The notes beneath the pieces were generated by a model. The model was not told the DNA's origin, ran no database searches, and saw only the letters and a program-made list of their open reading frames with translations. Of a DNA stretch of 64,000 nucleotides, positions 20,341 through 32,987 are shown one piece after another; positions within the stretch are counted from its first letter, which is position 1, and the number at the start of each line of letters is the position of its first letter. This DNA is from Mycobacterium lepraemurium (GTDB lineage Bacteria; Actinomycetota; Actinomycetes; Mycobacteriales; Mycobacteriaceae), in contig CP021238.1 in NCBI GenBank assembly GCA_002291465.1, positions 2,294,001 to 2,358,000 of the forward strand, given 5' to 3'. Position numbers and translations under genes: made by a program.

Positions 20341-20426
20341 TGGGGTTCCTGCCTTTCGATGCGGCCCGGCGCCCGTGGCGGAGTGGTGTGCGGGTGGACT
20401 CGGTCGTGTTGTGGTGGGCATGGGCG

Positions 20427-21692
20427 TCATCCGGCCGAGGGTGGGCGGGTCAGGACGCTGTAGCGGAAGCCGTATTTGTTGACATAGCCCGCGGCCGCGC
20501 CGCGCCGGCCCAGCGCCCCGACCGGCATGCCTCGCAACAACCCGTTGGCCGCACCCCCCGGGGCCCCGCCGGCCGCCGCCTGCACCGCCGTGCCCTCCTC
20601 GGAGACCGCCGGGCTGACCGCCGAGGTCAACGTGGCCCACTGCTGGGGCACCGACAACGCCCCCACCCGACCCGCGCCGGCCGAGATCGCGCTGACATGG
20701 CTCGCCCCGCCCACACTGCCCAGATTGCCCAACCCCAAGCTGGCGAACTGCGGCGTCGGATACCACGCACCCCCGGCACCCGCCGTACTACCACCGGGCC
20801 CCGACACCAGCTGCTGGGCCAGCTGCGACCAGAACGCCGTGATGCCGTTCGAGAAGTAACCCAGCCCGGAGGTCTGTTTGAGCATCACCCTGTAGAAGGT
20901 CGGACTCAGTCCGAGGTAGTTGTTGGTGGGGGTGGGCAGCCCGGACTGCTGCAGGCTCTGCAGTGCACTGGTCAGCCAGGTGAACGTCCCGGTCTGTGAG
21001 GCACTGCTGCTCGAGGCCTGCGTCGCCGCCTGCGACGTGCCCACCGACAACGCCTGCGGCGTGGCCAGCTGCGAGGACATGTTGGCCGCCGTCTGCGCGG
21101 TGTTACCCACGGGCTGGGCCATCGCCTGACTCACCGCGGCGGCCTGGTCGGATTCGCCCTCGGGTGCGGTCGTATGCGGCGGTGCCGCAAAGGGACTCAA
21201 CGTCGACGCAGTCTGCGACGCCGCCGCATACCCATACATCGCTGCAGCATCTTGAGCCCACATCTCCATGTACTGCGCCTCAGTGGCCGCGATCGCCGAC
21301 GTGTTCTGCCCAAAGAAATTCGTCGCCACCAACGTCGCCAACAACACCCGATTCGCCGCAATCACCGGCGGCGGCACCGTCATCTCAAACGCCGCCTCAA
21401 ACGCCGCCGCCGCCGCCCGACCCTGACTAGCCGTCTCCTCAGCCTGGGCGGCCACCACACTCAACCACCCCACATACGGAGTAATCGCCGACACCATCGA
21501 CAACGACGCCGGACCCACCCACGGCCCACTGGTCAACTCCGCAATCACCGAGTGGTAACCACTGGCTGCAATCCCCAACTCCGCGGCAACCTCATCCCAC
21601 GCCGCCGCCGCAGCCATCAACGGCTCCGACCCCGGACCCGCATACATACAACCAGAATTGATTTCGGGCGGTAACGCTCCGAAGTCAAACAC
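20427..21692 (-). CDS. PPE family protein (PPE25-like)
   Basis: An intact 421-residue PPE-SVP protein beginning [16 protein letters not shown]. It carries WxG as GPWVGPAS and the segment [24 protein letters not shown]. The C-terminal half has [13 protein letters not shown] and ends [15 protein letters not shown]. It is the first PPE gene after the ferredoxin gene, matching PPE25 (Rv1787) by place. Its natural PE partner would be the PE encoded 86 bp downstream, but that copy is deleted internally. The protein may therefore depend on another PE. Confidence 0.85.
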   Translation of the reverse strand: MFDFGALPPEINSGCMYAGPGSEPLMAAAAAWDEVAAELGIAASGYHSVIAELTSGPWVGPASLSMVSAITPYVGWLSVVAAQAEETASQGRAAAAAFEAAFEMTVPPPVIAANRVLLATLVATNFFGQNTSAIAATEAQYMEMWAQDAAAMYGYAAASQTASTLSPFAAPPHTTAPEGESDQAAAVSQAMAQPVGNTAQTAANMSSQLATPQALSVGTSQAATQASSSSASQTGTFTWLTSALQSLQQSGLPTPTNNYLGLSPTFYRVMLKQTSGLGYFSNGITAFWSQLAQQLVSGPGGSTAGAGGAWYPTPQFASLGLGNLGSVGGASHVSAISAGAGRVGALSVPQQWATLTSAVSPAVSEEGTAVQAAAGGAPGGAANGLLRGMPVGALGRRGAAAGYVNKYGFRYSVLTRPPSAG

Positions 21693-22169
21693 CGTGTCGT
21701 CCTCCTCAGTCGGCCGTGATCGCAGGCGATCCCGGCTTGCGCATGGGAATCAGTGGTGGCCGTGGTCACGGCTCTGTAAGCGACGCCACCGGTCGGTCGC
21801 TGCCCCCGGAAACAGCCCGTGGCAGGAGCGGTCCGCCCCCATCGGTCGAGCCGGCCGGTGCATGCTGACCAAGTGGCTGCGTCCGCAAAGGTGGTGGGCC
21901 ACCACGCTTCTGCGACGTCTGGTCAGGAACGACATGCACCTTCTGCCTCGGCCAATCCCGTCATCAGCAACCGAGCAACAGCCCGTTTGCGTACCCGAAC
22001 TGCCGCTCGGCACTGAGATTAGTTCGTTATGCGGCGAACTCCGACACGCAAAGACATCTGTTCATCAATGGCCAGCCACTGTTCATTCCCGGTCGGCAGG
22101 AGTTCATACGGGGCAACGGATTGTTCATTTTCCGTTTGCCTTCGACGGGTCTCGCGACCGGCGTTGTGG
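21693..22169. other. Intergenic region, ferredoxin to PPE25-like gene
   Basis: About 480 bp without a recognised gene. It contains the region upstream of the PPE25-like gene and probably its promoter. No repeat or RNA seen. Confidence 0.4.
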
Positions 22170-23799
<1,630 letters not shown>

Positions 23800-23810
23800 A
23801 AGACCCGCCC

Positions 23811-23826
23811 CGGTGCAGCGGCACCG
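23811..23826. terminator. Small stem-loop between convergent cyp143 and eccC5
   Basis: CGGTGC and GCACCG pair around AGCG inside a C-rich stretch between two convergent stops. It is a possible bidirectional terminator, short and without T-tracts. Confidence 0.3.
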
Positions 23827-23841
23827 CCCCTGCTTGCCGAA

Positions 23842-26800
23842 CTACTTGCGGAATTCGGTCGCGGCGACCTGAACGAACACGCCGGTGTCCTCGGCCATCA
23901 GCAGGCCCCGGCCGCGGGGCAACGGACCGCCCTTCATCTTGCCGCGGATGAATCCCTCGTCGGGGTCGGCGTCCATCACCAGCAGCGGCGCGTTGGCCTG
24001 GGCCAGCGCCCGCAGCATCGGGTCGCTGCCGGCCGACGACCACCCACCGAAGGTGCGGGTGACGATGACGTGCAGGCCGACGTCGGCGGCCCGGGTCACC
24101 CAAGGCGCGGCCTTGTGCAGCGGCGAGTCGAATCCCGCCGGCAGCTGCTGGATGTCGTCGACGATCAGGAAGATCTCCGGCCCGCTCCACCAGTTGCGCG
24201 ACAGCAGCTCCTCGGCGGACAACCCCGGCGGCGGCTCGCGGCCGGCCAGCGCCGCGGCCAGTTCGCCCATCATGGCCTGCACACCGTCCAGGTTGTAGGC
24301 GAACTTCTCGACGTAGTCCGAGCCGAGCGTGGTCAGCAGCTGGCGACGCGGATCCACCAGCCACAGCTGCGCCGACGGCTGGCCCGCAGGCGGCGTGGGC
24401 GCGCTGCTAGCTCCGGGCGCGTACAGCCGGCCGATTCCCTTCATGATGGTGGCCAGCGTCGTGGTGCGCCCACATTCGCGGCGGCCGGTCACCATCAGGT
24501 GCGCGTTCTCGTCGAAGTTGAGATACACCGGCGACAGGTCCAATTCCGAGATGGCCCAAGCGATTCCGCCCGCACCGACGCCCTGGCGGGTGTCCTGGGC
24601 GGCCAGCTCGCGGAGCTGGTCCAGGCCGAAAGTGGCCGGCAACCGGCGCACCGGCGGCGCCTGGCCGGTGGCGAGCCGGCTCACGGCTTCCACCACGCTG
24701 TCGGACTCGAACCGGTTGTCCGGCGTGCTGGCCAGCGCGGGCCGGGCCACCAGGGTGTGCAGACCCGACTGCGGGTCGGCGTCCAGGCGGACGTAGTTGA
24801 CCGCCACCATGCCGCGACCCGGCTTGATCGGAACGTCCTTGGCGAACCGGGACCGCACCAGCTTGGCGTCCTCCACGGCGGCCAGCCGCAGCTCGACCCG
24901 GGAGCCGAAGCCGCTGCGCACCGGGGGCCGCAGCTCGGATTCGCGATCGGCGGTGACCACCACGTGCACCCCGAACGAGGGGCCCTGGTTGATGATCACG
25001 TTGACCTGCTCGATCAACACCTCGTTCTCTTCGGCCAGCGCCCGGTAGTTGTCGACCACCAGGTAGACGTCGCCGAACCCGTCGTTGGGGACCGGGCCGG
25101 GTTCGCCGCCGAACTTGCGCCGCCGGAACACCTCCATCGAGGGGATCCCGTACTCGAGAAAGCTGCGTTTGCGCTCCCGCACCAACGCGAGCAGTTCGGC
25201 CACCGTACGGCGGACGCCGTACGGGTCGGTCGGACCGACCACCTCACCGACGTGCGGCAGCCGGGCCACCGTGGTCAGCGCGGTGCTGCTGTAAGCCAGG
25301 CAGTAGAACTGGACCTGCTCGGGGGTGTGGGTCAACGCCGCCGAACAGATCAGCGTCTGCAGCGCGGTCGTCTTCCCGGAACCACCGGCGCCCAGGATCA
25401 GCACGTTGGCGCCGGGCCCCGACGTGTCGACCGTCCACGGCGGCTGGTCGTGCTTGAACGGGCGGTCGATGATGCCGATCGGGAACACCAAGTCCCGCGC
25501 TGTGCCGTAGTCCTGCTGCCAGGGGTGTCCGAGGAACCGGTTCACCAGCTCGTCGATGGCGATCGGCTGGTCCAGCGGTGGCTGCCAGAGCCGGTACGGC
25601 TGGAAGTCGATCTTGCGCAGCTGGTCGATGATCACCGTGCCGACCTTGGGCGTGCGGATGCCTTCCACGTCGTCGTCGTCCGGCCCCTCGATCTCGGGCA
25701 TGTCGGCGCCGGTGGCCGGGACGGTGACGTCGGGTCCCCCGACGCTGACTTCCAGCGGGGTGAACGAGTTGGTGAACAGCTGCGGGCGGACGTAGTCGAT
25801 GCTGTGCACCAGCGCCGGCGCCTCTCCGCCGTCGTCGCTGATGCCGCGGGGGAAGTAGTCGCGCCACAGGAATTCGGCCTGGAACCGGACGATGTCCTCC
25901 AGGCTGCGGCGGAAGTATCCCAGGCCGGCCTGGGCGGGCAGGTTGACGGCGTTCGGCACCCCGGCCGCCTGCGCGGCACCGGCGGTGCGCGCCTTGAGCA
26001 CCAGCCGGTAACCCATGTTCTCCATGAGCTTTTCGGCGCGGCTTTCGATGGTCTGCGAGGCCATCATCAGATGGATCCAGTAGGCGCGGCCCTGACGGCC
26101 GATCGAGTCGAGCACGTCCACGGCGGTCGGCATGATGCGGAACCACTCGTAGAACTCGTCGATGACCACCACAAGCATCGGCAGCGGAGGCATGTCCTGG
26201 CTGCGGGCCCGCATCCGGGCCCGGACCGCGTTGTACTCCTTGGCGTCGTCGACGCCGGCGCTGTCGCAGATGGCCTTGCGCCGGGCGATCTCGCCCCACA
26301 GCGCGTCCAGGAAGCGTTCCATCAGCGCCTGGTCCTCTTCCAGGTCGGTGATGATCCGCGAGACGTGCGGCACCCCGGCGAACGGCTTGACCGCCGACCC
26401 ACCCTTGAGGTCGGCCAGCACGAACTGCAGCTCCTCGGGCGGGTGGCTGAGCATCAGCGATTCGATCACCGTGCGCACCAGGGTCGACTTACCCGAACCG
26501 GTGGTTCCGGACATGACGCCGTGCGGGCCGTCGCCGCCCTCGTCCAGTGACTTCATGTCCAAGAACAGCAGCTCGCCGTTGTCGGAGCGCACCCCGAACG
26601 GGGCGCGCAGCCGCGACCGGCCCATGGTGTCGGTGCGGCCGCCCCACAGCGCATCGAAGTCGATGTTGCCGGGGTCTTCAATCCCGTAGTAGGACAAGAT
26701 GTCTCGGGCGCCGATGTGCGCCACCCGCTGGCCGATCTCCTCGTAGGCCTCGGCAAGCCGCCAGCGGGCCAGCTTCTGCGCGAACTCCTCCGCCTCGGCG

Positions 26801-28002
26801 ACGCTGAGGTGGTCGGTCAGGGCGAAGAACCACGGCTTCTCGTCGATCACCATCCAGGTGTCGCGGTCGCGGGGCAGCGCCTCGATGACGCCCTTGTCGT
26901 CGAACCGCAGGGTGCGCTCCGGGACGCTGCTCCACATCGACGAACCGGTCAGGTCGAAGAATGTCACCCCATCGACACCTTCGGCGCTGATCACGTATTC
27001 CCATTGCGGGTCAACGGCGTCGGCGATGATCACGGTGTGCGGTGTCGGGGTCTGGGCCGACGAGCTGGCGTGCCGGGGCGTGAATGATCCACGGCCGGCG
27101 AACAATTCGGCCTGCTCGGCGGCGAACTCGCGCACCGAGCTGTACACCATGCGGGCATTGCCCGCGGCGTCCTGGCGGCGCGGATCACCGAAGTGGGGCA
27201 GCCATTTCACCCAGTCCCACTCGTCGAGGTCGGCGCTGACCACGATCATCCGCACATGGTCGGGCCCGTGCGCGAAGGTCAGCTGGCAGATGATGGCCCG
27301 CATCAATCCCAGCACCTGCTCGCGGTCCCCGGCCAGCGAGTACCAGGGCTCGACCAGCAGCGAGATCATCTTGGGCAGGTTGTAGACGACGCTCTGGTAG
27401 CGGCCGAACTCCTGCAGCGCCTTACCGGTCACCGGCTCCAGCTCGATGTCGGTGGGCATGTTCTGCGGCTCACCCCAGGTCACCTCGGGGCGGGTCATGC
27501 CGACACCCACCCGGACCACGCCGAAGTTGAGGTCCTTGCCGTCGGGCTTGCGTTCCCACATCCGCGGCGACCCGACCGCGGCGGCCAGCGTAGTGGGCGC
27601 CGGGTGGAACCAGCGGTAGCTGGCGTCCATGCTGTCGGCCGACTCGTGCGCGGTCTCGCGCAGCATGTCCAGCATCAGCATGAACTGGGCGCGCATCGAG
27701 TCCAGCTTGGGCCGGCTCATCTGCTGCTGGCCGCCGAACCGGCCGCCGAACATCATCATCGCGACGCCGCCGATCATGAAGATCGGGAAGATGGCGCCGG
27801 CGCCGCCGAACACGTGCGAGCCGCTGGCGAAGGTCATGCCGACCATGCCGATCAGCAGGCCGACCACCAGGACGCCGACCACCACGAGCCACCACGGCTT
27901 GCCCTCCGGCGGCGGAATGCTCAGCGGGGTGGGTAGGACGATGTTCTCCGGCTTGATCACCGGGGGCTTTTCCGGTGTGGGCCGGGCAAATCCACGTTTC
28001 AC
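23842..28002 (-). CDS. eccC5: EccC5, ESX-5 FtsK/SpoIIIE-type motor ATPase
   Basis: A 1386-residue motor of ESX-5. Two membrane helices (WWLVVVGVLVVGLLIG and IFPIFMIGGVAMMMF) are followed by a DUF-type ATPase-like domain, then three FtsK domains. Domain 1 has SGTTGSGKS, domain 2 GAGGSGKT, and domain 3 a relaxed RRECGRTTT. It recognises the C-terminal secretion signal of substrates and powers export. The GTG start at 28002 overlaps the eccB5 stop (GTGA) and gives VKRGFARPTPEKPP, the conserved N-terminus. A longer open frame upstream is antisense-free noise inside eccB5. The frame is fully intact over 4.1 kb. Confidence 0.96.
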   Translation of the reverse strand: MKRGFARPTPEKPPVIKPENIVLPTPLSIPPPEGKPWWLVVVGVLVVGLLIGMVGMTFASGSHVFGGAGAIFPIFMIGGVAMMMFGGRFGGQQQMSRPKLDSMRAQFMLMLDMLRETAHESADSMDASYRWFHPAPTTLAAAVGSPRMWERKPDGKDLNFGVVRVGVGMTRPEVTWGEPQNMPTDIELEPVTGKALQEFGRYQSVVYNLPKMISLLVEPWYSLAGDREQVLGLMRAIICQLTFAHGPDHVRMIVVSADLDEWDWVKWLPHFGDPRRQDAAGNARMVYSSVREFAAEQAELFAGRGSFTPRHASSSAQTPTPHTVIIADAVDPQWEYVISAEGVDGVTFFDLTGSSMWSSVPERTLRFDDKGVIEALPRDRDTWMVIDEKPWFFALTDHLSVAEAEEFAQKLARWRLAEAYEEIGQRVAHIGARDILSYYGIEDPGNIDFDALWGGRTDTMGRSRLRAPFGVRSDNGELLFLDMKSLDEGGDGPHGVMSGTTGSGKSTLVRTVIESLMLSHPPEELQFVLADLKGGSAVKPFAGVPHVSRIITDLEEDQALMERFLDALWGEIARRKAICDSAGVDDAKEYNAVRARMRARSQDMPPLPMLVVVIDEFYEWFRIMPTAVDVLDSIGRQGRAYWIHLMMASQTIESRAEKLMENMGYRLVLKARTAGAAQAAGVPNAVNLPAQAGLGYFRRSLEDIVRFQAEFLWRDYFPRGISDDGGEAPALVHSIDYVRPQLFTNSFTPLEVSVGGPDVTVPATGADMPEIEGPDDDDVEGIRTPKVGTVIIDQLRKIDFQPYRLWQPPLDQPIAIDELVNRFLGHPWQQDYGTARDLVFPIGIIDRPFKHDQPPWTVDTSGPGANVLILGAGGSGKTTALQTLICSAALTHTPEQVQFYCLAYSSTALTTVARLPHVGEVVGPTDPYGVRRTVAELLALVRERKRSFLEYGIPSMEVFRRRKFGGEPGPVPNDGFGDVYLVVDNYRALAEENEVLIEQVNVIINQGPSFGVHVVVTADRESELRPPVRSGFGSRVELRLAAVEDAKLVRSRFAKDVPIKPGRGMVAVNYVRLDADPQSGLHTLVARPALASTPDNRFESDSVVEAVSRLATGQAPPVRRLPATFGLDQLRELAAQDTRQGVGAGGIAWAISELDLSPVYLNFDENAHLMVTGRRECGRTTTLATIMKGIGRLYAPGASSAPTPPAGQPSAQLWLVDPRRQLLTTLGSDYVEKFAYNLDGVQAMMGELAAALAGREPPPGLSAEELLSRNWWSGPEIFLIVDDIQQLPAGFDSPLHKAAPWVTRAADVGLHVIVTRTFGGWSSAGSDPMLRALAQANAPLLVMDADPDEGFIRGKMKGGPLPRGRGLLMAEDTGVFVQVAATEFRK

Positions 28003-29516
28003 TTGGGTACCGCCAACTCTGCAGGGGACATGTCCATGGGTAGCGTGTCGTGCTGCACCAGCGCATCCGCGCGCGACAGGGTCGGACCCTGCGGCAACAG
28101 CCGCAGCGCCACCCACGGCGCCACGCTGGGTTTGGTCTTCAAGCCCAGCGCCTCTCGCACGTCGCGGGTGTCGTCGACCCCGAACCGGTCGCCGGCATCG
28201 GTAAGCCACCACAGCGATTCGGCCGTCTTGGCGCCGGGATCGTTCCCGGTGACCGCCACGAAGTTCGCATAGTCGGGCCCGAAGAAGACCTGATCGGCCT
28301 CGCGGCCCGTGGTGTCGGCCTTGACCAGCGACACCACTTTATTGACGTCCTTCTGCGCGACCGGGATGGTCGCGCCGGACACCACCTGGACCCGGGCCCG
28401 GTTCTCACCGGAGGTCTTCTGCCACCACCAGCACGTCGCCGGGTTCTCCCGGATGTCCATCACGTTCAGCGGCGCGTCCGGGTAGGAGGACAGGTCCAGC
28501 TTGTTGACCACCGGCATCTTCGCCAGGGCGGACGGTTCCACGGTCACCGGTTTGGTGTTGCCCGGCCCGGCGTTCTGCAGTATCTGGGCCACCAGCGGCG
28601 GCAGCGTTTGCACACCGTCGGCCAGCACCAACGAATACTGTTGCGGCCCACTGATTTGCGGGGTGACCAGCACGGTGCCGATGGGGCCGGGCGCACCGGG
28701 GAAGGAGGCCGCACCACCGGCGTTCTGGATCTGCGGCACCGTCAGTTCGGGGCCCACCGGCAGCGCGTCGTACAGCGCGCGGCTCATCGGCTTGGCCATG
28801 CTGACCTGCTCGGGCGTCAGCCCCAGCGGCAGCAGCACCGAACGGTTGGTGGCATCGATCCGGGACCGGCGGCCGTCGCGGATCACCCAGGCGTCCCCAC
28901 CGTAGTTCAGCACCACCGCGTCGGACCCGGTCAGCACCTTGCGGTGGTTGCTCCGGTCCGGGGCGCCGTCGATCACCGTCACCGTCACCCCGGACGGCGC
29001 GCCGGCGCCGGTCGAGTTGGACACGGTGTCGCAGACCAGCCACGACGAGGTGGACGGGCCGGTGGGATGGAAGTTGGACGGTGCGCCCGGGATGCCCACC
29101 ATGGGGCCGCGCGGCAGGCTGGCGATCTGGTTCGACTTGACCAGGTGCGGGTTGTCGGGACGGCCGGTGATCAGGCGCGCCGACGCCAGGTTCAGCGCCG
29201 GATACAGCCGGTCGCCGACCCGCACATACAGGGCGCCCGAGTCGCGGTCGGCGATGATCGGCGAGTCCCCGACCTGACCGGCCGGGCTGATGAACGACCA
29301 CAGCAGCGCGCCCAGGCAGATCACCAGCGCCGCCGACACCGAGGCCACCACGGCCAGATTCTGCCGCCGCCCCGGCTCGACCTCCATCCGCACCCGCCAG
29401 CGAGTCAGCGCCATCGCGGTCCGGCGGGCAAGGAACTGATAGCCGGTCACCTGCGTCCGCGTCGACAGCCCGAGGCCGTAACCCGACCCGCGCTGCCCGC
29501 GACTCTCTTCCGCCAC
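27999..29516 (-). CDS. eccB5: EccB5, ESX-5 membrane component
   Basis: A 505-residue EccB protein. It has a short cytosolic N-terminus (TQVTGYQFLARRTAMALTR), one membrane helix (VVASVSAALVICLGALLW, about 56-75) and a large periplasmic domain of repeat folds. The two conserved cysteines lie in LVCDT and PATCWWW. EccB proteins dimerise to hold the hexamer together on the periplasmic side. It is the first gene of the minus-strand ESX-5 row and is coupled to eccC5 by overlap. It diverges from malQ, as Rv1782 does from Rv1781c. Confidence 0.95.
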   Translation of the reverse strand: MAEESRGQRGSGYGLGLSTRTQVTGYQFLARRTAMALTRWRVRMEVEPGRRQNLAVVASVSAALVICLGALLWSFISPAGQVGDSPIIADRDSGALYVRVGDRLYPALNLASARLITGRPDNPHLVKSNQIASLPRGPMVGIPGAPSNFHPTGPSTSSWLVCDTVSNSTGAGAPSGVTVTVIDGAPDRSNHRKVLTGSDAVVLNYGGDAWVIRDGRRSRIDATNRSVLLPLGLTPEQVSMAKPMSRALYDALPVGPELTVPQIQNAGGAASFPGAPGPIGTVLVTPQISGPQQYSLVLADGVQTLPPLVAQILQNAGPGNTKPVTVEPSALAKMPVVNKLDLSSYPDAPLNVMDIRENPATCWWWQKTSGENRARVQVVSGATIPVAQKDVNKVVSLVKADTTGREADQVFFGPDYANFVAVTGNDPGAKTAESLWWLTDAGDRFGVDDTRDVREALGLKTKPSVAPWVALRLLPQGPTLSRADALVQHDTLPMDMSPAELAVPK

Positions 29517-29942
29517 TAATTCACCATCCGGTTTGCTAACACGCCTGGATATTGTCCATCTCGCGAATTACTTCCGACCACCCGTGACAACGACAAGGCC
29601 ACCTGCACGGACCTCGCCACGCGGCGCCGCAGCGCACTCAGTTCCACATCTGTTCATGCACCCGAATCCGGTGCCGGTCACCATGCCCGATCCACCGCCG
29701 CACCAGCGGCCGACGGTGCGGTTGCGCTGGCGGTTTCCCCTCCCCCACGGATCGGCCGACCGGATTCTCGTCAGTCTCCTCCACCGCATCGTAATGGGCC
29801 GCGGGCGTCTCGTCCTGTCGAACGACGACGGGCCCGCCCGCCGCCCGGCCGGGTGAACGGTCGGCGGCCGTTCAACAACACGACGCGAACGGGTGCCGCA
29901 GCCATGTCGCCGTTGGACGAATCCGGGCAGCAAGATGGCGGT
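29517..29942. promoter_or_regulatory. Divergent intergenic region eccB5 / malQ
   Basis: About 425 bp between the two divergent starts. It must hold the promoter for the main ESX-5 transcript and for malQ. I see no clear operator or repeat. Confidence 0.45.
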
Positions 29943-32068
29943 ATGACAGAACTCGCGCCGTCGCTGATCGAAATCGCCCGCAGATACGGCATCGCGACGG
30001 ATTACGAGGACTGGACCGGCCGCCGGGTGCGGGTGCCCGAGACCACCCTCACGGCGGTGCTGGCCGCGCTCGGCGTGGCGGCCCGCACCGAGCAGGAACG
30101 CAACGACGCGCTGACCGCCAAACTGCGCACGTACTGGGCGCGCCGGTTGCCCGCGACCATCGTCGGGCGGACCGGTGAGCAGATCCGGTTCTGGGCGCAC
30201 GTCACCCACGGCGATCCCGCCGAGGTCTGGGTGCGGCTGGAGGACGGCACCGTGCGCGACGGCGTCGAACAAGTCGACAACTTCACCCCGCCGTTCGACC
30301 TGGACTGCCGCTGGGTCGGCGAGGCGAGCTTCGTGCTGCCCACCGACCTGCCGCTCGGCTATCACCGGGTGTGGCTCCGCTCGGGCGGATCGGAGGCCAG
30401 CGCCGCGCTCATCGTCACGCCGGACTGGCTCGGCCTGCCGGAACGCCCGGGCGCCCGGCGCGCCTGGGGCCTGGCCGTTCAGCTCTACAGCGTGCGGTCC
30501 CGGCAGTCCTGGGGCGTCGGCGATCTCACCGATCTCACCGACCTCGCGGTGTGGTCGGCCTGCCGTCACGGCGCCGACTATCTGTTGGTCAATCCCCTTC
30601 TCCGGCCCGCCAACCGGATGGAGCCCTCGCCCTACCTGCCGACCTCGCGACGCTTCGTCAATCCGATTTATCTTCACGTCGAGGCGATCCCGGAGTTCGC
30701 CGAACTGACCAAGCGCAGCCGGGTCCGGCGGCTGCGTGCGGACGTGCAAACCCACGCCGCCGGCCTGGACGCCGTCGACCGGGACAGCTCCTGGGCGGCC
30801 AAGCGCACGGCGCTGCAGTGGCTGCACCAACAGCCCCGCTCGGCAGGCCGGCAACTGTGTTACGCCGCCTTCCGCGACCGCGAGGGCCGGGCGCTCGACG
30901 ACTTCGCCACCTGGTACGCGCTGGCCGAGGAATACGACCCGGACTGGCATTCCTGGCCCGAGACGCTGCAGCACCCGGACGCCCCCGGGGTCGCCGACTT
31001 CGTCGAAAAGCATTCGGAGGCAGTCGATTTTCATCGCTGGCTGCAGTGGCAGCTGGACGAGCAGCTGGCCGCCGCGCAGTCCCAGGCGATCCGGGCCGGG
31101 ATGTCGTTGGGCATCATGCACGACCTGGCCGTCGGTGTGCATCCCAACGGCGCCGACACCTGGGCGCTGCAGGATGTGATGGCGCTGGGGGTGACCCCCG
31201 GCGCGCCGCCGAACGAGTTCAACCAGCTCGGCCAGGACTGGTCGCAGCCGCCGTGGCGACCGGATCGGCTCGACGAGCACGAGTATCGGCCCTTCCGCGC
31301 CCTGATCCGCGCGGTGCTGCGGCATGCCGGCGGGGTGCGCATCGACCACATCATCGGGCTGTTCCGGCTGTGGTGGATCCCGCGCGGCAGCGCCCCCACC
31401 GAGGGCACCTACGTGCGCTACGACCACGAGGCCATGATCGGCATCGTCGCGCTGGAGGCACATCGGGCCGGGGCGGTGGTGGTAGGCGAGGACCTGGGCA
31501 CGGTCGAGCCGTGGGTGCGCGACTACCTGTTGTTGCGCGGCCTGCTGGGGACCTCGATCCTGTGGTTCGAGTTGGACCGCGACGGTAACGGCGGCCCGCT
31601 GCCGGCCGAGCGGTGGCGAGAGTACTGCCTGTCCTCGGTCACCACCCACGACCTGCCGCCGACCGCCGGCTATCTGGCCGCCGACCATGTCCGGCTGCGC
31701 GATTCGCTGGGCCTGCTGACCCGGCCGGTGGCCGACGAGCTGGAGTCCGACCGCGCCGACCTGGCGGCGTGGATGGCCGAGCTGCGCCGGGTGGGGCTGC
31801 TCGCGGACGGCGAAAACGACTCGGAACAAGTCATTTTGGCGCTCTACCGCTATCTGGGCCGGACACCGTCGCGGCTGCTGGGTGTGGCGCTGACCGACGC
31901 CGTGGGCGGCCGCCGCACCCAGAACCAGCCCGGCACACCGACGAGTATCCCAACTGGCGCGTTCCGCTGACCGGTCCGGACGGGCGGCCGGTGCTGCTGG
32001 AAGACGTGTTCACCGATCGCCGGGCCGCCGCCCTGGCCGAGGCGGTGCGCGCCGCCATCGCGCCGTGA
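29943..32068 (+). pseudogene. malQ: MalQ 4-alpha-glucanotransferase, late frameshift
   Basis: An amylomaltase (GH77) that transfers glucan chains in glycogen and maltodextrin metabolism. The frame is open from the ATG at 29943, with GHxxGVGDLTDL-type substrate regions, RIDHIIGLFRLWW, the catalytic Glu in VVVGEDLGTVEPW and TTHDLPPTAGYL. One base is missing near 31936 (GGCACACCGACGAG in place of GGC ACC ACC GAC). This ends the protein at 31970. The normal last segment DEYPNWRVPLTGPDG to VRAAIAP is read in another frame to 32068. About 35 C-terminal residues are replaced, and the catalytic core remains, so activity may be lost or reduced. Confidence 0.85.
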
Positions 32069-32093
32069 CCGCCACCTGTTAGCTTCGGGTGCC

Positions 32094-32987
32094 ATGAAAG
32101 TCTCAGTCGTGGCCCCGGTTGCCGACGGCGTCACCGCGGACCCCGACTGGATGGTGGCCTTCGCCCGTCACCTCGAGGCGTGCGGGTTCGAATCGATCGT
32201 GGCCGTCGAGCACACCGTCCTGCTCACCCGGTACGACTGCGTCTACCCCTACAACAGCTCCGGGCGCGTCGGGCTGGCGCCGGACTGCCCGATCCCCGAC
32301 CCGCTGGACCTGCTGGCGTTCCTGGCCGGGCACACCACCCGCCTCGGCTTGGCGACGGGGGTGCTGGTGCTGCCCAACCACCATCCGGTGGTGCTGGCCA
32401 AGCGGGTCGCCACGCTCGACGCGCTGTCGGGCGGCAGGCTGCGGCTGTGCGTGGAGGTGGGCTGGCTGCAGGAAGAGCTGCGGGCCTGCGGCGCCGATTT
32501 CGACAAACGCGGCCGGCGGGCCGCCGAGCAGCTGGCCGTGCTGCGGGCGTTGTGGGCGCACCGGCCCGACGGGGCGTCGTTCCACGGCGAATTCTTCACC
32601 TTCGACAACGTCATGTGTTATCCGAAACCCCTTGCTGACGAGCGTTTTCCGGTGCACATCGGCGGCCACAGCCGGGCCGCCTCGCGCCGGGCGGGCCGGT
32701 TCGGGGACGGCTTCCAGCCGCTCGGCGTCACCGGCGCACGGCTGGCGTCGCTGATCGGGTTGATGCGTGACGAAGCGGTCGCGGCGGGCCGCGATCCCGC
32801 CGCCCTGGAAGTGTCTCTGGGCCATAGTGTTTCCAAGATCGACGCCGAGCGCGCGGCCCGCTTGGCCGATCAGGGCGCCGACCGGCTGGTGCTGGCCATG
32901 CCGCCGACCTCCGATATCGAGCAGGCCAAGGACATGTTGTCGGCGTGCGCGCAGCGGCTGTCGCTGCGCCTGGTGAGCGGGCCGTGA
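32094..32987 (+). CDS. LLM-class F420-dependent oxidoreductase
   Basis: A 297-residue luciferase-like monooxygenase fold protein, a typical length. It starts KVSVVAPVADGVTADPDW and shows AVEHTVLLTRY, the RLGLATGVLVLPNHHPV strand, GGRLRLCVEVGW and YPKPLADERFPVHIGGHS. Such proteins in mycobacteria use F420 or flavin to oxidise or reduce small lipophilic substrates. It is 25 bp downstream of malQ and overlaps the next gene by GTGA, so they are probably cotranscribed. The frame is intact. Substrate unknown. Confidence 0.82.
   Translation: MKVSVVAPVADGVTADPDWMVAFARHLEACGFESIVAVEHTVLLTRYDCVYPYNSSGRVGLAPDCPIPDPLDLLAFLAGHTTRLGLATGVLVLPNHHPVVLAKRVATLDALSGGRLRLCVEVGWLQEELRACGADFDKRGRRAAEQLAVLRALWAHRPDGASFHGEFFTFDNVMCYPKPLADERFPVHIGGHSRAASRRAGRFGDGFQPLGVTGARLASLIGLMRDEAVAAGRDPAALEVSLGHSVSKIDAERAARLADQGADRLVLAMPPTSDIEQAKDMLSACAQRLSLRLVSGP

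Noticed and set aside
24070..26550. 826-codon open frame on the plus strand
   Set aside because: Antisense of eccC5, no protein motif, composition typical of shadow frames.
28003..28212. Longer start for eccC5
   Set aside because: The extra 70 residues overlap eccB5 in another frame and are not present in known EccC5. The GTG at 28002 matches the conserved N-terminus.
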